Assembly: GCF_013141695.1 (NCBI RefSeq)
Contig: NZ_WHNY01000040.1
Coordinates: 186,001-250,000, forward strand
Source of the DNA: Paenibacillus plantarum
Lineage (GTDB): Bacteria; Bacillota; Bacilli; Paenibacillales; NBRC-103111
Direction: 5' to 3'
Length of the DNA stretch: 64,000 nucleotides
The first letter of the stretch is position 1. Every line of letters starts with the position of its first letter. A program made the translations under genes and the position numbers. The notes beneath the pieces were generated by a model. That model ran no database searches. It had not been told where the DNA came from and saw only the letters and a program-made list of their open reading frames with translations. This document shows, in pieces, positions 30,889 to 39,774 of this stretch.

Positions 30889-33063
30889 TCAATTATGCTC
30901 CCCCGTATACGTTGGCAAGAACACATCAATAGTCGTCCCATATCCCACTTGACTTTGGATGTTCATGGTCCCTTTGTGCGCTTCGACAATCTTGAAGCAC
31001 ATCATTAAACCTAAGCCAGTCCCCTTCTCTTTCGTTGTATAAAAGGGCTCCCCTAGCTGTTTCAATCGCTCCTCTGGTATCCCGATTCCATTATCTTGTG
31101 TCCGTACTCTAATCTGATCATTCCCATGTAAGGAAACGATCAATTTGATTTGACCATCCTTCGGTATGGCTTCCATCGCATTTTTGATCAAATTAATGAA
31201 TAATTGTTTCAAATGCATCTCCGAACACGTAATTTCAGGTATATCCGATTGGAATTCCAACACTAGCTGTACGTTGCAAAGTACGGCTTGCGTATCCAGA
31301 AGAGCAATGACGGATTGCAAAATCGTCACTAAATCACTTTTTTTATACGTAATCGCTTCCGGCTTTGCGATTACTAAGAATTCACTAACGATAAAATTGA
31401 TGCGATCCAATTCAGATAACATGATATCAAAATAATGCTTTTTATCTTTCAGATCGTGCTGGAGAAGCTGTAAGAATCCGCGAAGCGAGGTAAGTGGGTT
31501 CCTAATTTCATGTGCAAGTCCCGCCGCGAGCTGTCCAGCGACAGACAGTTTGTCCGATTTTCGGAGAAGCTCCTCCGTTTGCTTGCGTTCAGTAATATCT
31601 CGTGTAATACCTGCGAACCCGAAAATTTCACCTTTTTCGTTCCAAATGGGCGTTTTCGTTATACTCACATGGATCAATTGACCATCTTTACGAAGTCGAA
31701 CCGATTCCATCCCTGATATCTGCTTCCCTAGTCGCAGTTCGTTATACATAGCTTTGCGTTCTTTTTCCAAATAATCAGGATAAATCGGTAATGTTTGATC
31801 CGCTAACTCCGCTTGACTCCAACCAAAAATATGCTCATGCGCCGCATTGACTGAGATCACTCGCTCATTCAAATCCAACACACAAATTGCGTCCGTGGTG
31901 TTATTAATCACAGATTCCAGAAGCTCTTTCGTTTCTCTGAGCTCAGTTTCCATCCTCTTACGTTCCGTAATATCAACACACGATCCGATAACCTCCACCA
32001 TGCGCTCATTCTCCATTATGGGGCGCAATGAAGTTAGATAGGTAATCCCCCGAAAGGTAGCTTCAAACATCACATTTTCTTCGCCATTCCATGCTCGATG
32101 GTAATAACCTTCTATGGAACTGGCCAAAAAAGCAGGCCAAATATCATGTAACGTATTCCCTAAAATGTGTGATGGCTTAAATCCCAAACGATAAAGCAAC
32201 TCTCCGTCACACAAAGTATGGATGAAATTCCCATTTATTTCCCTGAACTTTAAGGTCATCCCCTGTTGTCTTCGTACGGTGTCATGGAGATCCTGTTGTG
32301 CGATTCGCAATGCTTCTCGGTCACGATTGAATTGTGTAATATCCTTGGCGATTAAATACACGCCATCCAATTTATCATTAACAATGATCGGAACATTTTT
32401 GACACCTAATTCTATTTGTTCGCCATTCTCTTGTTGGAACACCAACATATAGTTATCATTTTGCATGAGGATGCCAGCAGCAGAATCGAATCTCGTGTTA
32501 TTATGCAGAAAAATATGATGGATAAATTGAGAGAGCAATTCATATTCAGAGTATCCTAGAATCCTTTCCATGGCTGGATTAACACCTTGTATGCGACCAT
32601 GGATGTCACAGGTCAAAATACCTGCGGGATTATGCTCAATTAATGATTTATAGCGCTGTTCGCTTTCCGCCAGTTTACGTGCCATGTCAGACTGTTGGGA
32701 GAGGACATTTATTTGAACAATAAAGGCCTGAGGTCTGTTGTCTGCATCTCGAATGATTGACATCCGCCAGTCAACGCACAGTAAAGATAAATTCTTATGT
32801 AGAATATTGATCGTTTCTTGATGGGTAGGCATCTCTCCACCAAGTAAATTCTTCATGATACGTTCTATGTGACGCACTTGATTAGGTTCTACTAACGACT
32901 TCATTTGCGTTGTAAGGAGCTCCGGCTCCGAGTAGCCGACGATGTCGCACAAGCTGCGATTCATTTTCAACCAATGACCCTCAAGCGAAATCAGAGCCAT
33001 TCCCATTGTGGTGAATTCAAAAATCGCATCGAACGATGGCTCCATTTCCGAATGCTTATTCAT
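30889..33063 (-). CDS. Multi-PAS orphan sensor histidine kinase
   Basis: A 724-aa soluble kinase; ATG 33063 (MNKHSEMEPSF) follows GGGGG by 7-8 nt. Four PAS domains are seen in order (about 10-130, 140-260, 275-375, 380-495), several ending in the PAC-type DITERK motif. A HisKA domain follows with His in AHEIRNPLTSLRGFLQLLQ and the segment HYFDIMLSELDRI, then an HATPase with LINLIKNAMEAIP and GTGLGLMM. This HisKA type is shared with KinA/KinE-like sporulation phosphorelay kinases. No response regulator is adjacent, and no membrane segment is visible. The sporulation role is an inference from family resemblance. Confidence 0.92.
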   Translation of the reverse strand: MNKHSEMEPSFDAIFEFTTMGMALISLEGHWLKMNRSLCDIVGYSEPELLTTQMKSLVEPNQVRHIERIMKNLLGGEMPTHQETINILHKNLSLLCVDWRMSIIRDADNRPQAFIVQINVLSQQSDMARKLAESEQRYKSLIEHNPAGILTCDIHGRIQGVNPAMERILGYSEYELLSQFIHHIFLHNNTRFDSAAGILMQNDNYMLVFQQENGEQIELGVKNVPIIVNDKLDGVYLIAKDITQFNRDREALRIAQQDLHDTVRRQQGMTLKFREINGNFIHTLCDGELLYRLGFKPSHILGNTLHDIWPAFLASSIEGYYHRAWNGEENVMFEATFRGITYLTSLRPIMENERMVEVIGSCVDITERKRMETELRETKELLESVINNTTDAICVLDLNERVISVNAAHEHIFGWSQAELADQTLPIYPDYLEKERKAMYNELRLGKQISGMESVRLRKDGQLIHVSITKTPIWNEKGEIFGFAGITRDITERKQTEELLRKSDKLSVAGQLAAGLAHEIRNPLTSLRGFLQLLQHDLKDKKHYFDIMLSELDRINFIVSEFLVIAKPEAITYKKSDLVTILQSVIALLDTQAVLCNVQLVLEFQSDIPEITCSEMHLKQLFINLIKNAMEAIPKDGQIKLIVSLHGNDQIRVRTQDNGIGIPEERLKQLGEPFYTTKEKGTGLGLMMCFKIVEAHKGTMNIQSQVGYGTTIDVFLPTYTGEHN

Positions 33064-33254
33064 ATATTTTCCCCCAGGGTACATGCTTAGATGGTGATCC
33101 TCACCGTTTGATAGATTCGACAATCCCACAAACAATCCTGCACTTAGCGCCTTATGGATTGAAATTGTTCACGAAATATGCCCTTGCTTTCCGCCAATAT
33201 GTTAGAATAGAAAGGTTCATTATTCTTCATCTCACGTTGTAGGAGGATGCTCCC

Positions 33255-34187
33255 TTGCCCAATATTTGGACACATTTAATTTTCGGTCAAAAAGCGATGA
33301 ACCAACTAGGCCATACTTCGGTTCTAAACGATAACCAGCAGCGGCACATTTTTTCTCTAGGCTGCCAAGGACCTGATTTTCTTTTTTACCACAACTTTCT
33401 ACCTTGGCAGAAAGACAAGAAATTAAATGCACTCGGAAGTCTCATGCACAAAGTTTCCTGCGGACCCTTTTTACTCGAACTAGTTCGACGGGTGCAAGGC
33501 CGTGGCTTATACAATCCCGCGGTCCTCTATGTTCTAGGTTTTCTGACACATCATGTTTTAGATCGTAATTTACATCCATATGTATTCTATAAATCTGGTT
33601 TCAAGAAATGGGATCATCAACGATTTGAAATCATCATGGATACCATTTATGCCAAGCATGAGCGTGATATCCAAACGTGGAATACGCCGGTTTGGAAAGA
33701 AATTTTTGTAGGTGAAAAGTTCCCCTTAGGCATTGTACCGGCCCTCACCGCTGCAACCGCAATCCATTACCCAGGAATCGCCTCACAAATGAAGGATTCC
33801 GATTGGGACGACGCCTACTATGACATGATCCGCGCACAACGATTATTTCATGATCCGCATGGAATCAAACGAATATTGACAGCAGGTCAAATATCACCAT
33901 TGGTTTACACGAAGCATCCCGCTCCACGCGATTATTTTAATGAGGCCAAGACAACTTGGAACTGTCCAACGGATCTGAATGAAACCTATACATACAGTGT
34001 ATGGGAGTTGTTGGAGACAGCAATGGACGATGCCATCCTTGTGCTTGAAGCAGCCATACAAGTCTTGCAGCGAGGTACCGAAGCTGACTACGACGCTTTT
34101 CGCGAAGTTCTCGGAAACCGCTCCTACGAAACAGGTAAGAATTGCGAGCTTGACTTGCCGATTACCCATGTACAACCTATATTATAG
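33255..34187 (+). CDS. Zinc-dependent phospholipase C-like protein
   Basis: A 310-aa protein starting at TTG 33255 (MPNIWTHLIFGQKAM), with GGAGG 8 nt upstream; the intervening ATG is out of frame. The zinc-ligand pattern of the PF00882 family is visible in NIWTHLIFG, QGPDFLFYH, GFLTHHVLDRNLHPYV. It has no signal peptide, unlike secreted clostridial phospholipase C. Related cytoplasmic proteins are common in Bacillota and their substrate is unknown. Confidence 0.88.
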   Translation: MPNIWTHLIFGQKAMNQLGHTSVLNDNQQRHIFSLGCQGPDFLFYHNFLPWQKDKKLNALGSLMHKVSCGPFLLELVRRVQGRGLYNPAVLYVLGFLTHHVLDRNLHPYVFYKSGFKKWDHQRFEIIMDTIYAKHERDIQTWNTPVWKEIFVGEKFPLGIVPALTAATAIHYPGIASQMKDSDWDDAYYDMIRAQRLFHDPHGIKRILTAGQISPLVYTKHPAPRDYFNEAKTTWNCPTDLNETYTYSVWELLETAMDDAILVLEAAIQVLQRGTEADYDAFREVLGNRSYETGKNCELDLPITHVQPIL

Positions 34188-34260
34188 AATAGCTAGGCAA
34201 TCTTTACATAGTCAATATATACTATTCGTTTCGGAACGTAAGTTTCGGTCTATACAAATG

Positions 34261-34291
34261 AAAAAAACCATGAATATTGTCATTCATGGTT
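34261..34291 (-). terminator. Terminator overlapping the end of ung
   Basis: On the minus strand ACCATGAAT pairs with ATTCATGGT around a GACAAT loop and is followed by seven T residues. The ung TGA stop codon lies inside the hairpin. Confidence 0.88.
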
Positions 34292-34975
34292 TTCGTTATG
34301 CCCAATAGTGGGGATTATCCAGTCGATCTCTGTCATTTCAAGTCGATTCAGCGCGGTATTGACAGTAGAAAAAGGCTTGCTGCCAAAGAATCCGCGATAC
34401 GCTGAAAACGGGCTTGGATGGGCCGATGCTATGATCACATGTCGGGTGGTGTCGATCAAAGATCGTTTGGCCTGTGCGTGGCTTCCCCATAGCAGGAAGA
34501 TGACAGGTTTCTCTCGAGCACTTAACGCTTGTATGATCTGATCCGTGAATCTTTCCCAGCCCATTCCCTTATGCGAATTAGGGAGTGCCTCACGAACGGT
34601 TAATACCGTATTTAAAAGTAGAACGCCTTGTTCTGCCCATGTTTTCAAATAACCATGATCAGGTACCGTACAACCGAGATCTGATGATAGTTCTTTGTAC
34701 ATATTTCTTAGCGAAGGAGGGATCCCAATCCCTGGTTTCACAGAGAAACTAAGTCCATGAGCTTGCCCGCTCCCATGATAAGGATCTTGTCCCAGTATCA
34801 CAACCTTCGTATCCGCAAAAGAGGTCCATTCCAACGCACAAAACACTTCATCCTCTGGTGGATAAATGGTATGCAGCGAATACTCTGCTTGCAGAAACTG
34901 TTCAAGTTCCTGATAATAGGGCGCTTGAAATTCGTCTGCCAAAACCGTCAACCAATCATTCGTTACCGATTTCAC
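34280..34975 (-). CDS. ung: Uracil-DNA glycosylase
   Basis: A 231-aa family 1 UDG that removes uracil from DNA in base excision repair. The catalytic water-activating loop GQDPYH is at residues 62-67 (Asp64), and the minor-groove loop HPSPFSAYR is present (HPSPFS here rather than the common HPSPLS). The start is GTG with GGGGG 9 nt upstream, about 20 nt after topB, so the two are probably cotranscribed. Confidence 0.96.
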   Translation of the reverse strand: MKSVTNDWLTVLADEFQAPYYQELEQFLQAEYSLHTIYPPEDEVFCALEWTSFADTKVVILGQDPYHGSGQAHGLSFSVKPGIGIPPSLRNMYKELSSDLGCTVPDHGYLKTWAEQGVLLLNTVLTVREALPNSHKGMGWERFTDQIIQALSAREKPVIFLLWGSHAQAKRSLIDTTRHVIIASAHPSPFSAYRGFFGSKPFSTVNTALNRLEMTEIDWIIPTIGHNENHE

Positions 34976-34995
34976 GCCTTAGTTCCCCCATGCAT

Positions 34996-37251
34996 TCATT
35001 CCGTACCGAGTACGCCTGTAGCAACGTCCTTCAGCACAATCTTCCCCTCTGTTTCTGTTCCATCGTCTAAAACAAGCTTCAACTTCGTCGTTTTCCCTTT
35101 TTGAACAAGTGCTTGTACTTGTGTGTCGGTTAAGCTTCGACCGAAGCTTTCCTTCCAAATAACGAAGGAGCAGCCTTCCTTATAATGCGAGCAGCCATAG
35201 CCTTTACGCCCCATGAAGAGGGAGCCGCCGCAGCCTGGTCTTGGACACATCGCAATGAACGTGCTAGCTCCATCCCCTGCTGGCTTCGCAGCAGGCGCAC
35301 GCTTCTTCGCAGTAGCTTTCGGTGCTCCGTCCCCACGAGCGGTCGTTTTCGTTGAAGCTGTTCCACGTTTGCCAGTTGCTTCCGGTGCATTCTCGCCTTC
35401 GAAATCCGTTTTCGAAGCTCTAGCTTGCTTGCGCACCTTATCGACAATCAGCGTCGCAAATCGCTTCACATTGTGCATAAACTGGTCGTCCGATGCTGTA
35501 CCACGGGAAATTTCGTTCAATCTGCGCTCCCATTGCCCTGTCATCTCAGGTGACGTCAACAGTTCTATGCCCGCTCCGCGAATCAATTCAACGACCATTC
35601 TGCCCTTCTGGGTCAAAATGATTTTCTTCCCCTGCATGTCGATATAGCCAACCTTCTTCAAGCGTTCGATCGTTGCTGCTCGTGTCGCCGGCGTGCCTAG
35701 ACCGGAGTCCTTCATTGCATCGCGGAGCTCTTCATCCTCAATCTGCTTCCCCGCGCTCTCCATCGCCTTCAGCAAGGTGCCTTCGTTAAAATGCTTAGGT
35801 GGCTGGGTGTCTTTCTCCTTCACAATGGCATCTGTACACAGCACATCCCCATTCGCATCGATGGAGAAAGGTTCGTTGACTTCGACCTCTTCCTCGTCAT
35901 CCGTGTCTTCCTTTTCTTTCCCTTTGGTCGCCTTCGCCTTTTCCTTCTTCTGATCAGCGTAAATGACCTTCCAGCCTAGCGACAACAATTCTTTGACGGT
36001 TGTCTTGAAAAGCTCTTGTTCCACTTCCGTCATGACCGTATGCACTTTGTAGGCAGCAGGCGGGTAAAATTGAGAGAGAAAACGTCTGACAATGAGATCG
36101 TACAATTTCTGTTCATCCGGACTTAGTCCTGAAGCCTTCTTATTCGTAGGCAATATGGCGTGGTGATCCTCAACCTTAGTCGGATTACAAATAAATTTAT
36201 TATTAATATGAACAAGATTGCGATTCGCGCCTTGTACAAGTTCGTTATAAGCCGTTCCTTGTAAGGCGTTTAGCGCCTTATGCATATCCGGAATATTTTG
36301 CTCCGTCACATAGTTGGAATTCGTTCTTGGGTACGAAATAACCTTATGCTTCTCATACAAAGCTTGCGCTGTATCCAACGTTTTCTTCGCAGAAAAGGCA
36401 TATTTCCCATTCGCCTCACGTTGGAGCAAGGTCAAATCATACAATTTGAATGGGAATTCTTTGGTTTCTTTTACCTCGTAGGACTGGATCCGAGCGGGCT
36501 TCCCTTTTACCTTCGAAGCAAGTGCTGCCGCCTTCTCACCATCCGTGAAGCGTTCCCCCTGCCACATGCCTCGGTATGGTGTTTCCCCTTGCGCGAAGTG
36601 ACCCTCTAGCTCATAAAATTTGAGCGAGGAAAACGCCTCGATCTGCTTTTGGCGATCATAAATTAGCGCAAGCACCGGCGTTTGAACGCGTCCCACCGAT
36701 AGCAACACATTATGTTTCGTCGTAAACGCACGTGAACCATTCATGCCAATCAGCCAATCCGCTTCACTGCGAGAACGCGCGGCGCGCGTCAAGTTCTCAT
36801 ACTCGGCGCCATCCTTTAACGTTGCGAACCCATTGCGAATTGTTTCCGACGTTAAATCGGAAATCCAAAGCCGCTTAACAGGCTGATTGAGCCCCAGGTG
36901 CCGCTGGATAAGGGAGAAAATGTGCTGCCCTTCTCGCCCGGCATCGCACGCATTAACCAGTTGATTGCATTTCTTCGCTAGCTCCGCGATCACCTTGAGC
37001 TGATCATACGTACGCGGGTTAGGAATTAACTTAAATTCAGAAGGAATAATTGGAAGATGATTAATATTCCACTTTTTATATTTTTCATCATAATGATCCG
37101 GTTCCGCCAGCTCAATCAAATGTCCGATTGCCCACGTGATGATATATTGCTCACCTTCTAGATGAGACCTCATATTTTTGGCTTTTGGTTCTATTGCGGC
37201 AGCTATGTTTCGCCCCATATCGGGTTTTTCCGCAATAATTAATGTCTTCAA
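34996..37251 (-). CDS. topB: DNA topoisomerase III
   Basis: A 751-aa type IA topoisomerase. The start is set to TTG 37251, which gives the family N-terminus MKTLIIAEKPDMGRNIAAAI, with AGGAG 10 nt upstream. The Toprim domain has the acidic DAGREGQ motif; the active-site tyrosine is in KVISYPRTNSNY. An acidic insertion (EKEDTDDEEEVEVNE) and a Lys/Ala-rich linker (TAKKRAPAAKPAG) precede a C-terminal zinc-ribbon-like segment (CPRPGCGGSL...CSHYKEGC). The enzyme decatenates replication or recombination intermediates. Confidence 0.95.
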   Translation of the reverse strand: MKTLIIAEKPDMGRNIAAAIEPKAKNMRSHLEGEQYIITWAIGHLIELAEPDHYDEKYKKWNINHLPIIPSEFKLIPNPRTYDQLKVIAELAKKCNQLVNACDAGREGQHIFSLIQRHLGLNQPVKRLWISDLTSETIRNGFATLKDGAEYENLTRAARSRSEADWLIGMNGSRAFTTKHNVLLSVGRVQTPVLALIYDRQKQIEAFSSLKFYELEGHFAQGETPYRGMWQGERFTDGEKAAALASKVKGKPARIQSYEVKETKEFPFKLYDLTLLQREANGKYAFSAKKTLDTAQALYEKHKVISYPRTNSNYVTEQNIPDMHKALNALQGTAYNELVQGANRNLVHINNKFICNPTKVEDHHAILPTNKKASGLSPDEQKLYDLIVRRFLSQFYPPAAYKVHTVMTEVEQELFKTTVKELLSLGWKVIYADQKKEKAKATKGKEKEDTDDEEEVEVNEPFSIDANGDVLCTDAIVKEKDTQPPKHFNEGTLLKAMESAGKQIEDEELRDAMKDSGLGTPATRAATIERLKKVGYIDMQGKKIILTQKGRMVVELIRGAGIELLTSPEMTGQWERRLNEISRGTASDDQFMHNVKRFATLIVDKVRKQARASKTDFEGENAPEATGKRGTASTKTTARGDGAPKATAKKRAPAAKPAGDGASTFIAMCPRPGCGGSLFMGRKGYGCSHYKEGCSFVIWKESFGRSLTDTQVQALVQKGKTTKLKLVLDDGTETEGKIVLKDVATGVLGTE

Positions 37252-37779
37252 CCACAAATCGCTCCTATCATGTGATTCCCGAAGTCATTCTGGAAATCAG
37301 ATTCTGTCGATTCAGTGTATCCCACTTTATTATCGCCTGCAATATCGATTGCGTGAATTATGACTTTTGGCATAAAAAAACAAACCAGTTAACATCCAAT
37401 TCCACGGATTCTGACGGGTTTGAACAGGTGCATTGAATTCAAAACTTGGGACTCTGCCCTATACATTGGCATTAACTGGAAAATATACAGCTATTTGCGA
37501 GATATTTCCTCAAAAATTTGTATTAACTGTAAAATATGTATGTAATATCTCCATTTTCATTCGAATTAGCTAAAATAGTTAAGATTAACTGTATGTTCTC
37601 CATCTATTCAGCATACGATCGAAAAACCCCTTAATTTAACTGTAAAAAATACATTTATTCGCCTGGAGCATAGTCTTAGTCGGGATCGATGTTCTCGCAT
37701 TGCATGGCGGATATCCACAACGCAAAAAAACCTCTCACTCCACCATAAAAGCGGAGTAAAAGGTTCACATGGATTTAGT
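37252..37779. repeat. Intergenic region with four copies of a unit spaced about 51-62 bp
   Basis: No gene is seen. Four direct copies of a motif starting TTAACTG and continuing roughly AAAATATACAGCTATT begin near 37471, 37522, 37584 and 37635 (spacings 51, 62, 51). The motif is shared, with divergence, with the element at 52324-52516. The copies lie between the topB start and the terminator of the DUF1904 gene. Confidence 0.75.
37724..37765 (-). terminator. Terminator of the DUF1904 gene
   Basis: On the minus strand AACCT pairs with AGGTT and ACTCC with GGAGT, separated by internal mismatches, and seven T residues follow. It lies just past the stop at 37780. Confidence 0.8.
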
Positions 37780-38106
37780 TTAAACCAACTTCCCATTCCA
37801 ATAATAACTATCTTCCCTATATACCTTGAAAGCAATTTCAACCTCAGGAATCCCGAGTGATAAAATATGTTTAGTCAACACTTCTGCATAGGCATCTCGA
37901 ATTTCCTGCCCTCGCTCGAACCAGCCTACCTCAATAAATGGGTACGTCGCACAGATCTCACCTTGGAAAATGGAGACGGTTGGTAAACATTCCAACATGA
38001 AATTGTCTATACCACAAGAACAGACAGCAGCTAATTCGGATATCAGTGCTGTGCTAATAGATTGAATATGAGGAACACTAATCCCTCTTATAATCATATG
38101 AGGCAT
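37780..38106 (-). CDS. DUF1904-family protein
   Basis: A 108-aa protein starting MPHMIIRGISVPHIQSIS, with AAAGGAG upstream. The conserved TYPFIEVGWFERGQEIRDAY block and the tautomerase-like length mark the DUF1904 family. Its first residue after Met is Pro, as in tautomerase-superfamily enzymes, although activity has not been shown for this family to my knowledge. The gene follows the small zinc-ribbon gene by 26 nt. Confidence 0.85.
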   Translation of the reverse strand: MPHMIIRGISVPHIQSISTALISELAAVCSCGIDNFMLECLPTVSIFQGEICATYPFIEVGWFERGQEIRDAYAEVLTKHILSLGIPEVEIAFKVYREDSYYWNGKLV

Positions 38107-38132
38107 TCTCGAAAGCTCCTTTGCTTGTGCGG

Positions 38133-38336
38133 TTAAGCTCTCATTAATTCTTTTATAGTTTGCAAGGAGACCCCTGTTTGATGGTAAATTTCAATAAGTG
38201 TCGCGCGTGGATTCGTTCGAACAAAATCCTTTACTTTATTCGAATCGTGCAAAACAAGCTGCGAGCAGCTTGTACATCTCTTTTCCCATTTCGTGAGGAA
38301 AACGCGCCCACATTTATCACAATTACAAAGTGACAT
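38133..38336 (-). CDS. Small zinc-ribbon/helix-turn-helix protein, YvyF-like
   Basis: A 67-aa protein. The N-terminal zinc-binding pattern has two Cys pairs (CDKCG and CTSC). The C-terminal half (NPRATLIEIYHQTGVSLQTI) is a helix-turn-helix-like segment. This layout resembles TIGR03826/YvyF proteins of the late flagellar region in Bacillus. There are no flagellar genes nearby, so only a regulatory role in general is suggested. GGGGAG precedes the ATG. Confidence 0.75.
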   Translation of the reverse strand: MSLCNCDKCGRVFLTKWEKRCTSCSQLVLHDSNKVKDFVRTNPRATLIEIYHQTGVSLQTIKELMRA

Positions 38337-38427
38337 CCTTACACTCCCCTAGAACCGTTGAATGACCTGCTCTATAAGGTCATTCGTAATGTCAGGACGA
38401 TTTCCGGGGGTACATTAGTAATATTTT

Positions 38428-39087
38428 TTACAATGTTACGAATTCATTCTCCCACCCCAGCACAAAGGCCTCCCAACGTCTCTCTTCTGGAAAATCTACC
38501 AGATTGCCAAAGTGCCTCCCAATCGTAACATGCTGCGTTTGATGAGCTTTAAGTGCAGCCGCCTTAACGGACCATTGCTTCTCGGTGTCAATTAGAATGT
38601 ACGGTTGGTGCCCTTGCGCACGCAGGAGCGGAGAAAATGCATAGAACAATTTCCTTACACTTGGACAAGCACCACTTTGTACAGCCGCAGTAGTCGCTTT
38701 GGAGATCGCGATATGGTCACGATGTCCATTACCGCCATCTTCTGCAAATGTGTAGACATTCTCCACCTCGTGACGCTGAATAAACGTAATAATCTGTTGT
38801 ACGAGTGTCTCAAAATCAACTTCATCCAATTGACCGTCTGGCCAGCCTAAGTGCTCAATCGTTGAAATCCCTAGGATTTCAGCTGCTGCGCGCATCTCTA
38901 GTTCTCGTAGCTCCGCTAATTCTTGCCGATTCTTCGCCCGCTCCAACCCTTGTCTCCCAGCATCGCCACGTGTGGCTAGAAGTAAGACATTGTCTTCTCC
39001 AGCATCAGCTAGACGGCGAATGAGGCATCCGCTTAAGAATGTTTCATCATCAGGATGGGCATAGATAAACCCGTTTTGGGACCCCAT
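38428..39087 (-). CDS. bshB2: PIG-L family deacetylase, probable bacillithiol biosynthesis BshB2
   Basis: A 219-aa zinc deacetylase. The metal motif AHPDDE occupies residues 10-15, with the third ligand in the GNGHRDHIAIS segment. The family ATRGDAGRQG and GWPDGQLDE motifs are present. BshB-type enzymes deacetylate GlcNAc-malate in bacillithiol synthesis. A YtxJ-like protein elsewhere in the window supports bacillithiol use. Other PIG-L substrates cannot be excluded. GAGGTGG lies upstream, and the gpx gene ends 24 nt to the right. Confidence 0.82.
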   Translation of the reverse strand: MGSQNGFIYAHPDDETFLSGCLIRRLADAGEDNVLLLATRGDAGRQGLERAKNRQELAELRELEMRAAAEILGISTIEHLGWPDGQLDEVDFETLVQQIITFIQRHEVENVYTFAEDGGNGHRDHIAISKATTAAVQSGACPSVRKLFYAFSPLLRAQGHQPYILIDTEKQWSVKAAALKAHQTQHVTIGRHFGNLVDFPEERRWEAFVLGWENEFVTL

Positions 39088-39110
39088 TGCACGTCCACCT
39101 CATCTTTCAT

Positions 39111-39590
39111 TTATGCTAAAACAGCCTCAATATCAGCGCTAATGTCCGCAGGTTCTGTACGCGCACTGTATTGTTTAATTACATTTCCATTCGCGTCAAC
39201 TAAGAATTTCACGAAATTCCATTCAATGTCGCCAGTAGCATACGGCTCAGGCGTATGGCTTAACAAATACGTATATAATGGATGCGCATGCTCACCTTTT
39301 ACATCGATTTTATCAAATAACGGGAATGTCACTTGGTAGTTAAGCTCGCAAAACGCTTGGATCTCTTCATTCGTCCCTGGCTCTTGACCAGCGAATTGAT
39401 TACAAGGAAATCCGAGTACGACCAACCCTTGATCTTGGTATTGCTCATACAATGCTTGAAGCCCTTTATAATGCGGTGTAAGTCCGCAAGCACTAGCAAC
39501 ATTCACAATGAGAAGCGTCTTCCCTTTATATGCTGAAAGTGTTTGTGTTTCGCCTGAAATCGTTGTAACTGCGATATCATAAATAGACAT
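39111..39590 (-). CDS. Glutathione peroxidase-family thiol peroxidase
   Basis: A 159-aa protein; ATG 39590 (MSIYDIAVTTISG) has AAGGG 5 nt upstream. The peroxidatic residue is Cys35 in NVASACGLTPHYKGL, so it is a cysteine rather than selenocysteine enzyme. The catalytic Gln and Trp/Asn are in FPCNQFAGQEP and DIEWNFVKFLV. In bacteria lacking glutathione such enzymes use thioredoxin or bacillithiol-linked reductants to reduce peroxides. It lies upstream of bshB2 on the same strand, fitting a redox unit. Confidence 0.93.
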   Translation of the reverse strand: MSIYDIAVTTISGETQTLSAYKGKTLLIVNVASACGLTPHYKGLQALYEQYQDQGLVVLGFPCNQFAGQEPGTNEEIQAFCELNYQVTFPLFDKIDVKGEHAHPLYTYLLSHTPEPYATGDIEWNFVKFLVDANGNVIKQYSARTEPADISADIEAVLA

Positions 39591-39774
39591 GAATCCCTTC
39601 GCCTCCATTATTTAAAATGCATACTTCCTCAGTATACCATTCCTTTCCACAGAAGCCCAAATGATCGCCAATGATTTTCCAGAATCACTTTCTATCTCCC
39701 GCTAGGTGTGTTATAGTGTTTACCTGTTTATGACAAATCAATAGACAACATCTGATCTTAGGAGGTAACTGATC

